NCBI RefSeq assembly: GCF_900101845.1
Contig: NZ_FNAM01000020.1
Coordinates: 37,976-101,975, forward strand
Reading direction: 5' to 3'
Length of the DNA: 64,000 nt
From: Sporomusa acidovorans
GTDB lineage: Bacteria; Bacillota; Negativicutes; Sporomusales; Sporomusaceae
Both the position numbers and the translations under genes were made by a program. Shown here one piece after another: positions 1 through 9,046 of the stretch (within the stretch, counting starts at the first letter, position 1; each line of letters begins with the position of its first letter). The notes beneath the pieces were generated by a model. It was not told the origin of the DNA. It saw nothing but the letters and a program-made list of their open reading frames with translations, and made no database searches.

Positions 1-203
1 CTATCCGCCTCAGATCGCACCACCAAATTTTCCAAGTTGTTTGAATCCTCCATTATACTTACATTCTTAACAAAATTTCATTCTAGCAAGTATAATTCTC
101 TTTGTAACTGCCAGATTCCTACATTAGCTTGGGAATTAACTGCTAGTTTTGCTGATATAAAGTTCGCCAGTTACATCTTCTCTATTTGTATTGGGCAGAT
201 AAG
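1..203. other. Left-edge stretch with no supported gene
   Basis: AT-rich sequence beyond the terminator of the first permease. One open frame on the plus strand (from 37) has no recognisable product, runs across the terminator into the permease gene and is probably spurious. I see nothing else in it. Confidence 0.5.
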
Positions 204-205
204 AG

Positions 206-235
206 AAAAAGTAATAGGCCGGGTATATCCCGGCC
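206..235 (-). terminator. Rho-independent terminator after first permease
   Basis: On the minus strand, GGCCGGG, a 5-nt loop and CCCGGCC form a perfect 7-bp stem (217-235), followed by TATTACTTTTT. It lies about 18 bp past the permease stop and closes the leftmost transcription unit. Confidence 0.85.
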
Positions 236-252
236 CACGCTTGTACCACCAA

Positions 253-1608
253 TTAGAATCCGAGCAATCCGAAGAAAATATAGCAGACAATAGCGCCGAC
301 AACTGACATGGATAGTCCCCAAATTAAGAGGTTGCGGAATAATTTTGCTTTATCCTCATGCTCGCCGGCACAGGCAATACACAGTGCACCTAACGTGGAA
401 AGCGGGGAAGTATCTACAAGATGAGAGCCAATGTTGATGGATGAAATCATCGCAACTGGATTGCCCCCCCCAATTTCCTGTACCAAACCGGGAACCATTG
501 GCAGGAACATTGGCATAACTACCCCTGATGAACTGGAATATGCCGAGATAATACCGGGGATAAGACCCAACCAAAAGTTGATACTGATAGGATTCGAAAT
601 CGCCCCAATCATTTTAACCATTGCTTTTAACCCGCCGGCCTGATCCATTACATCAATAAGCACCGATACACCACACACCATCATGATAACGCCCCATGGC
701 ATTACTTTAACCGCAGCTTTACTATCGCCAGAACCTGTAAGCATCAGTATACCGGAAAGAACAAAAGCAACGGAACCGACATTAGAGAGCATATTGGCAA
801 GCCAGACATTCGCTTTGAAGAAACCCTTCATGGCTGGCAAACCAGGAAGAACCACCATTAAAATCAACACAAATACCATTGCTAACGTCAGCCATTGGTG
901 CTTATTAAAGGGCTCAGGTTTAGGAGCCAATTCGTCAATATCGAGACTTGTGCCGCGCTGTTTTTGAATCCAGGCCCAGCCTCCCAGAACAAAGAAACCA
1001 CCAATATTAACGAGTCCCTGTGCCAATTCAGAATTAAAATGAATCTTCCATGCTAAACTGTTGAGTTGGTCAGGCGAAATTCCTAAGCCGGGAGCCATTT
1101 TTGCAATAATTCCATTTGAAATAATACCTGTAGGTGCAAAAGGTGAAAAAGCTGCGCCGTTTGCGGCACCAACCACAATAAGAGTCATCAAAAAAGCAGG
1201 CATTCCTACACGAGCAGCAATCGCCATCGCAACAGGCGCCATCAGGGCGCAGCCTGCAATATTACCAGGCCCGATTGTTGTGACAAAAGTCGTTAGCAGA
1301 TAAACAATGAGCGGAATAAGAGCAGTGTTTCCCTTACAAAGGCGCACCGAATACGATGTTAATTTCTCCATAGTTCCGTTGGTTTGCGCCATTCCAAATA
1401 GGAAGGTGACACCAACCAAAATCATAAATAAGCTAAGTGGGAACGAACCCATGACTTTCGCACCAGTTAGACCACCCCAGATGCCGCCGACAATAATCGC
1501 AAAGCCAATGCTGAGGAAGCCTACGTTCAAATCTTCGTTCACACAGCTAATGATTACGACAATGACCAGAGCGACCATCGACATTATTGCTGCTATGGAT
1601 ATTTCCAT
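253..1608 (-). CDS. MatC/SLC13-like dicarboxylate permease (copy 1)
   Basis: Predicted 451-aa integral membrane protein with about 12 hydrophobic segments. Its layout suits the ion-transporter superfamily (MatC/SLC13-like carriers): two half-repeats, each with a small-residue-rich re-entrant motif (GPGNIAGCALMAPVAMAIA near residue 115 and SAYSSSSGVVMPMFLPM near 355). It is a close paralogue of the next gene, differing mainly by an insertion near residue 270. Its position next to the succinate-to-propionate operon suggests uptake of succinate or a related dicarboxylate such as malonate; the substrate is inferred. It starts at MEISIAA with a GAGGAG ribosome-binding site. A terminator after copy 2 suggests it has its own promoter. 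Confidence 0.7.
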   Translation of the reverse strand: MEISIAAIMSMVALVIVVIISCVNEDLNVGFLSIGFAIIVGGIWGGLTGAKVMGSFPLSLFMILVGVTFLFGMAQTNGTMEKLTSYSVRLCKGNTALIPLIVYLLTTFVTTIGPGNIAGCALMAPVAMAIAARVGMPAFLMTLIVVGAANGAAFSPFAPTGIISNGIIAKMAPGLGISPDQLNSLAWKIHFNSELAQGLVNIGGFFVLGGWAWIQKQRGTSLDIDELAPKPEPFNKHQWLTLAMVFVLILMVVLPGLPAMKGFFKANVWLANMLSNVGSVAFVLSGILMLTGSGDSKAAVKVMPWGVIMMVCGVSVLIDVMDQAGGLKAMVKMIGAISNPISINFWLGLIPGIISAYSSSSGVVMPMFLPMVPGLVQEIGGGNPVAMISSINIGSHLVDTSPLSTLGALCIACAGEHEDKAKLFRNLLIWGLSMSVVGAIVCYIFFGLLGF

Positions 1609-1887
1609 TTACTATTCCTCCTCGCGTTCTAAAGTCGTTTGCTCGTGATTTTCTGCAACTTGTAAGCGTCTTTTATAATATTCCACACTAAGCTGGGCTC
1701 AATACCCCCTTTCGGAAAAAAATACTGGTTTCAGAACAATATCGCAAATTACATTGTTCTGAAAATATAGATTTTTTTAAAAAAATACATTTCCTTAGTG
1801 CACAAGTTTTATTCGACAATAAAAGATATATTTCTTCTTAATTTGATAAAATTCGATATTTTTTGTATGAAACTAGCGTAAAATAAT
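1609..1887. promoter_or_regulatory. Intergenic control region of permease copy 1, with 12-bp inverted repeat
   Basis: Gap between the two tandem permeases. It holds a perfect inverted repeat, TTTCAGAACAAT (1729-1740) and ATTGTTCTGAAA (1753-1764), with a 12-nt spacer, about 120 bp upstream of the permease start. The size and symmetry fit a dimeric regulator's operator. It could also fold as a hairpin, but the T-run (complement of 1714-1720) is displaced by about 8 nt from the stem, so I favour an operator. Confidence 0.45.
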
Positions 1888-1919
1888 AAGACGGAAGAGG
1901 GAGAAGCCTCCCCCGTCTT
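1888..1919 (-). terminator. Rho-independent terminator after permease copy 2
   Basis: On the minus strand AAGACGGGGGAGG pairs over 13 bp (two G-U) with CCTCTTCCGTCTT around a 6-nt loop, followed by ATTATTTT. It lies directly after the stop at 1932. Confidence 0.8.
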
Positions 1920-1931
1920 GTTTATTCTACT

Positions 1932-3233
1932 TTATAACCCTAAGATTCCGAATGCTACATAGCAAACAACCGCACCTACCACTGCCATCGACAATCCCCA
2001 AAGCATAAGGTTTCTAAACAGCTTTGCTTTATCTTCATGGTTAGCAGCGCAAGCGATGCAAAGCGCACCTAGAGTTGAGAGCGGTGACGTATCCACAATA
2101 TGTGAGCCGATATTGATTGATGAAATAAGGGCTACCGGGTTACCGCCACCAATTTGTTGAATAATGCCGGGAACCATCGGCAGGAACATCGGCATTACCA
2201 CACCAGACGAACTTGAATAGGCTGATATCAGGCCGGTAATAAAGCCTAACACACCATTAACTGTAGTCGGATTCGAAACAACAGCAATCATTTTAACCAA
2301 AGCATTGAGACCGCCTGCTTGATCCATAATATCAATCAAGACAGACATGCCACAAACCATAAGGATTACACCCCAAGGCATCGCCTTAACAGCCTTGGCG
2401 TCATCCGCAATGCCAAACAGCATAAAAATCGAACCAATACCGAAAGCGACCGCACCAACGTCCCATTTTAGAACAATAACGGAAAGCACTAATGCAGCAA
2501 TACCAGCCAAAGTGGCAAGTTGTTTTGAATTAAAGGGTTCCGGCTTAGGCGCAATTTCATCAATATTAAGAGCCGATGACCCGCGCTGTTTGCGCATCCA
2601 AGCCAACCCCCCCAATAAGAAGAAACCGCCAAAATTTACAACACCTTGAACAATTTCTGAATTAAAATGAACTTTCCACGCTAAACTATTAAGTTGACCG
2701 GCGGGTATCCCAAGACCTGGAGCCATCTTGGCGATAATGCCGTTGGAGATAATACCAGTTGGGGCAAACGGCGAGAATGCGGCACCGTTTGCTGCACCTA
2801 CTACTAACAGTGTCATGGCAAAAGCCGGGAGACCGATACGGCCGGCAATAGCCATAGCGACCGGCGCCATAAGGGCGGTAGCGGCGATGTTACCAGGGCC
2901 AATTGTTGTAACAATAGTAATAAGCAGGAACAGAATAATAGGAATCAAGGCTGTATTGCCTTTTGCCAGTCGAACAGCGTAGGCACTAAACTTTTCCATC
3001 GTGCCGTTAACTTGAGCACAAGCAAACATAAAAGTAACGCCAATCAAAATCATGAACAAGCCGACCGGCCAGCCTTTGAAAACAGCCGCAACTTTCATAC
3101 CAGAGAACAGTATCCCCACAAGTAATGCTGAAGCAATACCCAAGATGCCAACATTCATTTCCTTAAAGCAGGAAATGAGAACTACAATGGCCAGCGCTAT
3201 AATGGAGGCCAATGCGGCGGTACTGATTTCCAT
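1932..3233 (-). CDS. MatC/SLC13-like dicarboxylate permease (copy 2)
   Basis: 433-aa polytopic membrane protein, clear tandem paralogue of the permease downstream: both begin MEIS and share the GPGNIAATALMAPVAMAIA and SAYSSSSGVVMPMFLPM segments and an almost identical C-terminus (HEDKAKLFRNL, then a last membrane helix). It directly follows the small Na+-pump anchor gene and mmdB with no terminator seen between, so it is probably the last gene of the methylmalonyl-CoA decarboxylase operon. Likely role: uptake of the dicarboxylate (succinate?) that the operon decarboxylates, or exchange with propionate. The family call is firm; the substrate is inferred. Confidence 0.7.
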   Translation of the reverse strand: MEISTAALASIIALAIVVLISCFKEMNVGILGIASALLVGILFSGMKVAAVFKGWPVGLFMILIGVTFMFACAQVNGTMEKFSAYAVRLAKGNTALIPIILFLLITIVTTIGPGNIAATALMAPVAMAIAGRIGLPAFAMTLLVVGAANGAAFSPFAPTGIISNGIIAKMAPGLGIPAGQLNSLAWKVHFNSEIVQGVVNFGGFFLLGGLAWMRKQRGSSALNIDEIAPKPEPFNSKQLATLAGIAALVLSVIVLKWDVGAVAFGIGSIFMLFGIADDAKAVKAMPWGVILMVCGMSVLIDIMDQAGGLNALVKMIAVVSNPTTVNGVLGFITGLISAYSSSSGVVMPMFLPMVPGIIQQIGGGNPVALISSINIGSHIVDTSPLSTLGALCIACAANHEDKAKLFRNLMLWGLSMAVVGAVVCYVAFGILGL

Positions 3234-3352
3234 ATTCTTTTTCCTCTCCCTAATGCATATAATGGTTTAGTTCAGCTATGTCGTTTTTTTATAATTTTGA
3301 ATTGCAACTTCAATTGATAGCATAAAATTACTGGTATATTTATCTCTCTATT

Positions 3353-3511
3353 TTATTCTTCCTCGTCGTCTTCTTCATCTTCGTCTTCTACTGGCGCCGG
3401 AAACGCGGCATGAAGCGCTTTTGTCGCCAGAATAAACACGCCGATAACAGCAAACATGGTAGGCAAAGCGACTGTCATCATGGTTACAGCTTTAGAGAAT
3501 GCACTTTCCAT
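3353..3511 (-). CDS. Small membrane-anchor subunit of the Na+-pumping decarboxylase (delta N-terminal half)
   Basis: 52-aa protein read directly from the sequence; it is too short for many gene callers. It begins MESAFSKAV, has a single hydrophobic helix (about residues 10-30) and ends in an almost purely acidic tail (11 of the last 12 residues Asp/Glu). The start has a good site (GGGAGG, 8 nt). Its position right after mmdB and its layout match the membrane-spanning N-terminal part of OadG/MmdD-type subunits, which anchor the carboxyltransferase to the beta subunit. It lacks the C-terminal docking domain, which appears to be carried by the separate gene at 5258-5530. The functional assignment is inference. 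Confidence 0.65.
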   Translation of the reverse strand: MESAFSKAVTMMTVALPTMFAVIGVFILATKALHAAFPAPVEDEDEEDDEEE

Positions 3512-3526
3512 TATTTTTCTCCTCCC

Positions 3527-4684
3527 CTATTTCGCCAGTGCCGGAATCAGGGCAAGTACCAAACCGCCAGCCACAACAGAAGCAACCTGTCCGGCCACAT
3601 TTACCCCGATAGCATGCTGGATAATGAAGTTAGTAGGATCTTCTTTAAGTGCCATTTTGGCAATTACCCGGCCGGACATTGGGAACGCTGAAATTCCGCA
3701 AGCACCGATCATGGGGTTTATTTTGGTTGGGCTAAACATATTTAAGAGTTTGGCAAAAAGCACACCGCCAACAGTATCAAATACGAAGGCTACGGCACCC
3801 AGGCCCATAATCAGAAGAACCTCAAAATTCAGGAAACGCTCCGCAGACATCGTGCCGCCGATGGTGATGCCAAGTACCAGGGTAACAAGGTTGGCAAGCT
3901 CATTTTGTGCGGCATTGGAAAGGTTCTCAACCACACCGCTCTCTTTTAACAGATTACCAAACATCAGACTGCCGATAAGAGCCACTGAAATCGGCGCAAC
4001 AATACCTGCGATAATCACAATCATAATAGGAAAAAGGAATTTAGTGGTTTGAGAAACAGGTTCTTCCCCTTCAAATCCCATTTTTATTTTACGTTCACTT
4101 GCAGTAGTAACCGCTTTAATAACCGGCGGTTGAATAACCGGAACCAGGGACATATAACAATATGCGGCAACAGACAGAGGGCCTAGCAATTCTTGGGCAA
4201 AACGGCTGGCTACATAAATGGTAGTCGGACCGTCAGCGGCGCCAATGATACCAATGGAGGCGGCATGCTCGAAAGAGAAACCCAGCAAGGTTGCCCCGAT
4301 TGCAGTAGCAAAAATACCGAACTGAGCGGCAGCAGCGAACAGCATGACCGATGGACGGCGGATTAGCGGCGTAAAGTCACACATCGCGCCAATGGCAATA
4401 AAGATAAGTACAGGGAACAATTCGTTAGCGATACCCGCGTTATAGAGAACAATAAGGAATCCTTCTTCGCCGGGAACATTGGACACGGCTGAGGAATGAG
4501 GAATATTGGCCAAAATAGCACCAAAGCCAATCGGTAACAGCAGAGACGGTTCATAGTCATGTTTTACGGCAAGATAAATCAAAAGTGCACCGATAGCCCA
4601 CATGACCACATGCTTCCATGAAAGACCAAGAAAACCCATAAGTAGTTCGTCAAGCCAAGGATACTGGTGAATCAATGCTTCCAT
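3527..4684 (-). CDS. mmdB: Na+-translocating methylmalonyl-CoA decarboxylase, beta subunit
   Basis: 385-aa integral membrane subunit of the biotin-dependent Na+-pump family (OadB/MmdB/GcdB). It decarboxylates carboxybiotin and couples this to Na+ export. Family features visible are GFGAILANIPHS near residue 55, the conserved GIIGAADGPTTIYVASR segment (about 145) with the Asp implicated in Na+ transport, and the C-terminal GACGISAFPMSGRV motif (about 328). Length matches the family. It lies downstream of mmdA, mmdD-like and mmdC; a perfect hairpin in the gap to mmdC may adjust the mRNA level. Methylmalonyl-CoA rather than oxaloacetate or glutaconyl-CoA is assigned from the mutase and epimerase genes of the same operon. 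Confidence 0.9.
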   Translation of the reverse strand: MEALIHQYPWLDELLMGFLGLSWKHVVMWAIGALLIYLAVKHDYEPSLLLPIGFGAILANIPHSSAVSNVPGEEGFLIVLYNAGIANELFPVLIFIAIGAMCDFTPLIRRPSVMLFAAAAQFGIFATAIGATLLGFSFEHAASIGIIGAADGPTTIYVASRFAQELLGPLSVAAYCYMSLVPVIQPPVIKAVTTASERKIKMGFEGEEPVSQTTKFLFPIMIVIIAGIVAPISVALIGSLMFGNLLKESGVVENLSNAAQNELANLVTLVLGITIGGTMSAERFLNFEVLLIMGLGAVAFVFDTVGGVLFAKLLNMFSPTKINPMIGACGISAFPMSGRVIAKMALKEDPTNFIIQHAIGVNVAGQVASVVAGGLVLALIPALAK

Positions 4685-4772
4685 GTGTGTGTTTTACCTC
4701 CTACTATATATTAGTGAAAAGCATCCCTCTTATGATAGCAAAGTTTACATAACCAATCATCAAGATACATTT

Positions 4773-4806
4773 GGAATTAGTGCGGCTAACTTGCCGCACT
4801 AATTCC
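4773..4806 (-). other. Perfect intercistronic hairpin between mmdC and mmdB
   Basis: GGAATTAGTGCGGC and GCCGCACTAATTCC form a 14-bp perfect stem with a 6-nt loop, 12 bp after the mmdC stop. No T-run follows on the minus strand, so this is more likely an mRNA-stabilising or processing hairpin, or a weak attenuator, than a strong terminator. Confidence 0.6.
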
Positions 4807-4818
4807 TCCTTGACCAGA

Positions 4819-5217
4819 TTATCCGAGAACAGCCATAACCTCGCCCGGCTTAACACTTTGACCGGGAGTTACATTGACGGACTTAACAGTACCGTCAGCT
4901 GGAGCACCAATTTCATTTTGCATTTTCATAGCTTCGAGTATGAGAATGATATCGCCTTTTTTAACCTTTTGTCCGGCCTTAGCCACTACTTTAGTTACCT
5001 TGCCGGGCATTGGCGCCGTTACAGGGGTATCCCCGGCCGCAACTTGAGCCGGAGCTGCTGCCGGAGCTGCCGGTTTGGGAGCCGGGGCTGCTGCCGGTGC
5101 AGCAGTTGGAGCTGCTGGAGCGGCCGCCGGACGCGGTTGAGCGGAAACAGCGCCACCTACTTCTTCTACTTCGACCTCGTAGGTATTGCCATTGACTGTT
5201 ACATTAAACTTTTTCAT
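4819..5217 (-). CDS. mmdC: Methylmalonyl-CoA decarboxylase, biotin carrier (gamma) subunit
   Basis: 132-aa biotinyl protein. The N-terminus [19 protein letters not shown] is typical of these carriers. A long Pro/Ala-rich flexible linker follows (about residues 25-60), then a biotinyl-lipoyl domain with the biotinylation motif EAMKMQNE (Lys about residue 98). It carries the carboxyl group from MmdA to MmdB. The longer open frame to 5340 is rejected: the MKKF start at 5217 matches the family and has GGAGGG upstream. The Ala/Pro-rich linker is a low-complexity repeat at the DNA level. Confidence 0.92.
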   Translation of the reverse strand: MKKFNVTVNGNTYEVEVEEVGGAVSAQPRPAAAPAAPTAAPAAAPAPKPAAPAAAPAQVAAGDTPVTAPMPGKVTKVVAKAGQKVKKGDIILILEAMKMQNEIGAPADGTVKSVNVTPGQSVKPGEVMAVLG

Positions 5218-5257
5218 ACTATCGGACCCTCCATTCATTGATGGTGTTCGTATTCGA

Positions 5258-5530
5258 TTAGGCAAACTGGCGGCTATCCATAATTTTTTGCCGTCCAACC
5301 TGTGCCCACTGATTACCATGCCTGGTAATCCTGATGGCAAGCTTGCCAGTCCCCATCATTGCATAAACACTGGCAGTAATGACGGCAATTACTTCAGGAC
5401 TGATACCCTCTGCCTCTACAGCCACAGACGAATCAGGTGAAGTTTCAGTTGCCGCCGCTACCGGTTTTTTCTTCTTTTTCTTATGTTTCGGTGGTTCGGG
5501 CTTGCCGAACAAGGAGTCTAAAAAGCCCAC
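5258..5530 (-). CDS. Methylmalonyl-CoA decarboxylase delta/epsilon-like docking subunit
   Basis: 90-aa soluble protein. It begins [14 protein letters not shown], then a lysine-rich stretch (HKKKKKK, about 15-21), an Ala/Ser-rich linker and a conserved C-terminal domain ([16 protein letters not shown] and [17 protein letters not shown]). This domain resembles the C-terminal part of MmdD/OadG and the small MmdE subunit of Veillonella-type enzymes, which hold the complex together. No membrane helix is present, unlike a classic delta subunit; the helix may be supplied by the 52-aa protein at 3353-3511. A GTG start at 5530 is chosen because AAAGGGG lies 9 nt upstream; the TTG at 5554 lacks a site. 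Confidence 0.75.
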   Translation of the reverse strand: MGFLDSLFGKPEPPKHKKKKKKPVAAATETSPDSSVAVEAEGISPEVIAVITASVYAMMGTGKLAIRITRHGNQWAQVGRQKIMDSRQFA

Positions 5531-5576
5531 GTTAACTATCCCCTTTCTTTCCAATACGGAAGTTTAAGCGAGCAAA

Positions 5577-7106
5577 TTACAGCGGAATATTACCGTGTTT
5601 TTTGGCCGGACGCTGCTCGCGCTTACTTGCGAGCATATTGAGCGCATTAATAATGCTTGGCCGGGTTTCCTTAGGTTCAATAACCTGGTCAACAAAACCG
5701 CGTTCTGCCGCTTTGTAAGGAGTAGCGAATTCTTCTACATATTCTGCAGTTTTCGCTTCCGCATCAGCATCGCCGCGGAAAATAATATTAGCAGCCCCGG
5801 CTGGTCCCATAACAGCAATTTCTGCAGATGGCCAGGCCAATACCTGATCGGCACCCAAGTCTTGGGAGCACATAGCCAAATAAGAACCACCATATGCTTT
5901 ACGGGTAATAACGGTAACTTTGGGAACAGTTGCTTCGCAATAAGCATACAACATTTTGGCACCATGGCGAATAATACCGCCATACTCCTGATCAGTACCA
6001 GGCAGAAAGCCAGGAACGTCAACAAGGTTAACTAATGGCAGATTGAATGCATCACAAAAACGTATGAAGCGGGAAGATTTGTCAGAAGCATTGATATCAA
6101 GGCATCCTGCCATATTATTAGGCTGGTTGGCAATAATACCCACAGGTTGTCCATCAAATCTGGCAAAACAGGTAATAATGTTTTGTGCATAATGGCCATG
6201 CACTTCATAAAATTCACCATTATCCACAACTGATTTGATAACATCTTTCATGTTGTACGGCTGATTAGGGTTGTCCGGCAGCAAAGTATTAAGACCCTCA
6301 TCCATCCGATTAGGATCATCGCCGTTATCGACAACCGGAGCATCATCCAAATTATTACTGGGCAAAAAGCTTAACAGATAACGAACCTGCTGCATGCAGT
6401 CGTCATCATTTTCGGTGGCAAAATGAGCTACGCCGGAAGTTGCATTATGAGTCATCGCCCCACCCAATTGCTCAGCAGTTACCTCCTCAGCGGTAACAGA
6501 CTTAATAACTTGCGGGCCGGTGATAAACATTTGACTAGTATTTTTTACCATAAAAACAAAATCTGTAAGTGCCGGCGAATATACCGCGCCACCGGCACAT
6601 GGTCCCATAATCACGGAGATTTGGGGAATAACACCTGATGCCCGGGTATTCTCGTAAAAAATCTTTCCATAGCCGGACAAAGCATCCACGGCTTCCTGAA
6701 TGCGGGCACCGCCGGAATCATTAATGCCAATTAATGGCGCTCCCATTTTAAGAGCCAGTTTTTGTACTTTGACGATTTTGTTGGCATGCATTTCACCTAA
6801 AGAGCCACCGATTACGGTAAAATCTTGTGCAAATACATATACCAGACGGCCGTCAATCGTACCATAACCTGTTACGACACCTTCTCCCGGCGACTCTACT
6901 TTTTCCATACCAAAGTTTGTGCAGCGGTGAGCCACAAATTGATCCAACTCGACAAAAGTACCTGGATCTAGCAATTTCTCCACACGCTCCCGGGCTGTTA
7001 ATTTGCCGCTGGCGTGTTGTTTATCAATACGTTTTTGGCCACCGCCTAATTTAATCTTTTCCTGGCGTTTTTTCAGATCTTGAATTTTTTCCTGGATTGT
7101 AGCCAT
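5577..7106 (-). CDS. mmdA: Methylmalonyl-CoA decarboxylase, alpha (carboxyltransferase) subunit
   Basis: 509-aa acyl-CoA carboxyltransferase that transfers the carboxyl of (S)-methylmalonyl-CoA to biotin on MmdC, releasing propionyl-CoA. It has the two crotonase-like halves of the family: the N-terminal half with [20 protein letters not shown] (about 128) and [19 protein letters not shown] (about 168), and the C-terminal half with [20 protein letters not shown] (about 365) and [11 protein letters not shown] (about 435). Length is normal. The start MATIQEKI is preceded by GGAGGTG. It sits between the epimerase and the small delta-like gene. Propionyl-CoA carboxylase beta subunits are close relatives; the adjacent Na+-pump beta subunit favours the decarboxylase. 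Confidence 0.93.
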   Translation of the reverse strand: MATIQEKIQDLKKRQEKIKLGGGQKRIDKQHASGKLTARERVEKLLDPGTFVELDQFVAHRCTNFGMEKVESPGEGVVTGYGTIDGRLVYVFAQDFTVIGGSLGEMHANKIVKVQKLALKMGAPLIGINDSGGARIQEAVDALSGYGKIFYENTRASGVIPQISVIMGPCAGGAVYSPALTDFVFMVKNTSQMFITGPQVIKSVTAEEVTAEQLGGAMTHNATSGVAHFATENDDDCMQQVRYLLSFLPSNNLDDAPVVDNGDDPNRMDEGLNTLLPDNPNQPYNMKDVIKSVVDNGEFYEVHGHYAQNIITCFARFDGQPVGIIANQPNNMAGCLDINASDKSSRFIRFCDAFNLPLVNLVDVPGFLPGTDQEYGGIIRHGAKMLYAYCEATVPKVTVITRKAYGGSYLAMCSQDLGADQVLAWPSAEIAVMGPAGAANIIFRGDADAEAKTAEYVEEFATPYKAAERGFVDQVIEPKETRPSIINALNMLASKREQRPAKKHGNIPL

Positions 7107-7132
7107 AGAAAAACACCTCCATTACTTGGGGA

Positions 7133-7558
7133 TTACTTTCGTTCCGAAAGTTCGAGCAAGATGCCACCGGTAGCCTTGGGATGAATAAAAGCAATACTAG
7201 CCCCGCCAGCACCATAACGCGGTGATTCATCGATGAGCCGAACACCTTGCTCTTTAAGGTCAGCCAGCGCAGCTTCAATGTTATCAACACGCAAGGCCAC
7301 GTGTTGGATGCCTTCGCCGTTCTTTTCGATAAATTTGGCAACCGGACCGTCGGGAGAAGTTGATTCAAGCAACTCAACTTCGCTATCGCCAGAAGGAATG
7401 AAGCAAACTTTAACCTTTTGCTGTTCGATCACTTCTTCACCCATAGCCGTCATGCCAAGAACATCTGTATAGAACTTTTTGGCTTGTTCCATATCTTTTA
7501 CCGCAACACCGATGTGGTCAACTCTAAGCACTTTGAATTTGCGAGCATTTACGGACAT
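7133..7558 (-). CDS. mce: Methylmalonyl-CoA epimerase
   Basis: 141-aa vicinal-oxygen-chelate protein. It interconverts (R)- and (S)-methylmalonyl-CoA, linking the mutase product to the decarboxylase. Two beta-alpha-beta-beta-beta modules are visible: VDHIGVAVKDMEQAKKFY near residue 14 and IQHVALRVDNIEAAL near 84, with the metal-binding His in each and a late Glu (LLELSE). It has normal length, AGGAGG upstream of the start, and mmdA follows 26 bp downstream. Confidence 0.92.
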   Translation of the reverse strand: MSVNARKFKVLRVDHIGVAVKDMEQAKKFYTDVLGMTAMGEEVIEQQKVKVCFIPSGDSEVELLESTSPDGPVAKFIEKNGEGIQHVALRVDNIEAALADLKEQGVRLIDESPRYGAGGASIAFIHPKATGGILLELSERK

Positions 7559-7660
7559 GTTATACCTCCTGCAACGTATTAGATTGATTTTTCAATCCCT
7601 ATCAATAATACCATATTTTAATAGCTGGTACTATATTTTCTGTTAAATAAATACAAATAT

Positions 7661-8599
7661 TTAGCGCAATACTTGTTGCAATAAATCGGCAACAACTGTG
7701 TACGGATCTTTTTCCCGTCTTTCAACAGCAGTCACTAAGGCATCAAATTGCCCGTCGGCAGTAATATTTTTCAGTATATACCGGCCAATCTGCTCATCAA
7801 GCAAAGCCAAAAGTTCATTTTGGGTTCGTTTAGTGCGGCGAATTGCCAGTTGCCCTGACTGCTCAAGATAGTTAATATGATCTTCCACAGCAGTTATTAG
7901 CTCATGAATGCCTTCGTCCTTACTGGCAACGGTCCGTTTGACCGGTGGTCGCCATTCAACTTTGATTTGATCCAGATCCAGCATCATTTCAATTTCCGTG
8001 TTTAACCGCTCAACGCCATCCCGATCCGCCTTATTGATGGCAAATACATCAGCAATTTCTAAAATACCGGCTTTGATTGCCTGAATGTCATCACCAAGCC
8101 CGGGGACTAAAACAACAACTGTCGTATCTGCCGCTTTAATAACATCCACTTCCGACTGACCAACCCCTACTGTTTCAACAAAGATGACATCTTTCCCTGA
8201 GGCATCCAATATCTTTACAGCTTCCGCCGTTTTCCGGGACAACCCCCCTAAACTGCCTCTTGTTCCCATACTGCGAATAAAAACGCCTTCATCCAGCGTT
8301 AACTCATTCATCCGAATACGGTCACCTAAAATTGCACCACCGGAAAAAGGGCTTGTTGGGTCAACAGCAATGATACCGACAGTCTTGCCTTGACGACGAT
8401 ATTCTTTTGCCAGTTTGTCGGTAAGCGTACTCTTACCCGCACCAGGGGACCCGGTAATTCCAATAACATGAGCCTTGCCTGTATGGGGATAGAGTTTCTG
8501 CATAATTTCGGCCGCTTCGTCATATTCATTTTCCACTGTGGTGATGGCACGGGCCAGGGCCCGTTTGGACCCAGCCAGTACTTGCTCAACGATATTCAT
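7661..8599 (-). CDS. meaB: MeaB-type GTPase, methylmalonyl-CoA mutase chaperone
   Basis: 312-aa G3E-family P-loop GTPase (ArgK/MeaB) that protects methylmalonyl-CoA mutase and gates adenosylcobalamin loading. Visible motifs are the P-loop GITGSPGAGKSTL (about 47), VDPTSPFSGGAILGDRIRM (about 82), ETVGVGQSE (switch region, about 143) and NKAD (base recognition, about 190). The C-terminal dimerisation arm is present. The ATG at 8599 is chosen over a TTG 24 nt earlier because AGGTGA is correctly spaced. It directly follows the B12-binding mutase subunit. Confidence 0.92.
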   Translation of the reverse strand: MNIVEQVLAGSKRALARAITTVENEYDEAAEIMQKLYPHTGKAHVIGITGSPGAGKSTLTDKLAKEYRRQGKTVGIIAVDPTSPFSGGAILGDRIRMNELTLDEGVFIRSMGTRGSLGGLSRKTAEAVKILDASGKDVIFVETVGVGQSEVDVIKAADTTVVVLVPGLGDDIQAIKAGILEIADVFAINKADRDGVERLNTEIEMMLDLDQIKVEWRPPVKRTVASKDEGIHELITAVEDHINYLEQSGQLAIRRTKRTQNELLALLDEQIGRYILKNITADGQFDALVTAVERREKDPYTVVADLLQQVLR

Positions 8600-8632
8600 C
8601 TTTATCACCTGCACATCTAACAATCAGCTTTA

Positions 8633-9025
8633 TTATTTGACGTTAGCTTTAATGAATTCAACGATATTACCTGTCGGTGTACCGGGAGTAAATACTTCAG
8701 CCACACCGGCGGCTTTTAATCCAGGAATATCAGCATCAGGAATAACGCCGCCACCGATAATCAGAACATCATTCATCTCTTTTTGCCTGCACATCTCAAC
8801 AATGCGCGGGAACAGGTGATTATGCGCGCCAGACAATAAACTTAAGGCCACAACATTTACGTCTTCCTGCAACGCCGCTTCCACAATTTGTTCCGGAGTC
8901 TGGCGAAGGCCAGTATAAATTACCTCAAAACCGGCATCGCGGAGAGCGCGGGCTACGACTTTGGCGCCGCGGTCGTGACCGTCCAGGCCAGGCTTTGCTA
9001 CCAATACTCTAATACGTTTTTCCAT
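8633..9025 (-). CDS. mcmA2: Methylmalonyl-CoA mutase, B12-binding small subunit
   Basis: 130-aa cobalamin-binding Rossmann domain with the base-off/His-on signature DGHDRG (about residues 15-20; His is the lower Co ligand), LSLLSGAH (about 82) and [10 protein letters not shown] (about 110). It partners the 551-aa catalytic subunit encoded 21 bp upstream. Together they convert succinyl-CoA to (R)-methylmalonyl-CoA. The split catalytic/B12-domain arrangement is known from many anaerobes and archaea. Confidence 0.93.
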   Translation of the reverse strand: MEKRIRVLVAKPGLDGHDRGAKVVARALRDAGFEVIYTGLRQTPEQIVEAALQEDVNVVALSLLSGAHNHLFPRIVEMCRQKEMNDVLIIGGGVIPDADIPGLKAAGVAEVFTPGTPTGNIVEFIKANVK

Positions 9026-9046
9026 CGTTGTCCCTCCTACTTAAGC

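Noticed and set aside
37..306. Plus-strand 89-codon open frame at the left edge
   Set aside because: It crosses the permease terminator and the 3' end of the permease gene and has no recognisable domain.
5040..5150. GC-rich tandem-like repeat in mmdC
   Set aside because: It encodes the Ala/Pro-rich linker that is normal for biotin carrier subunits.
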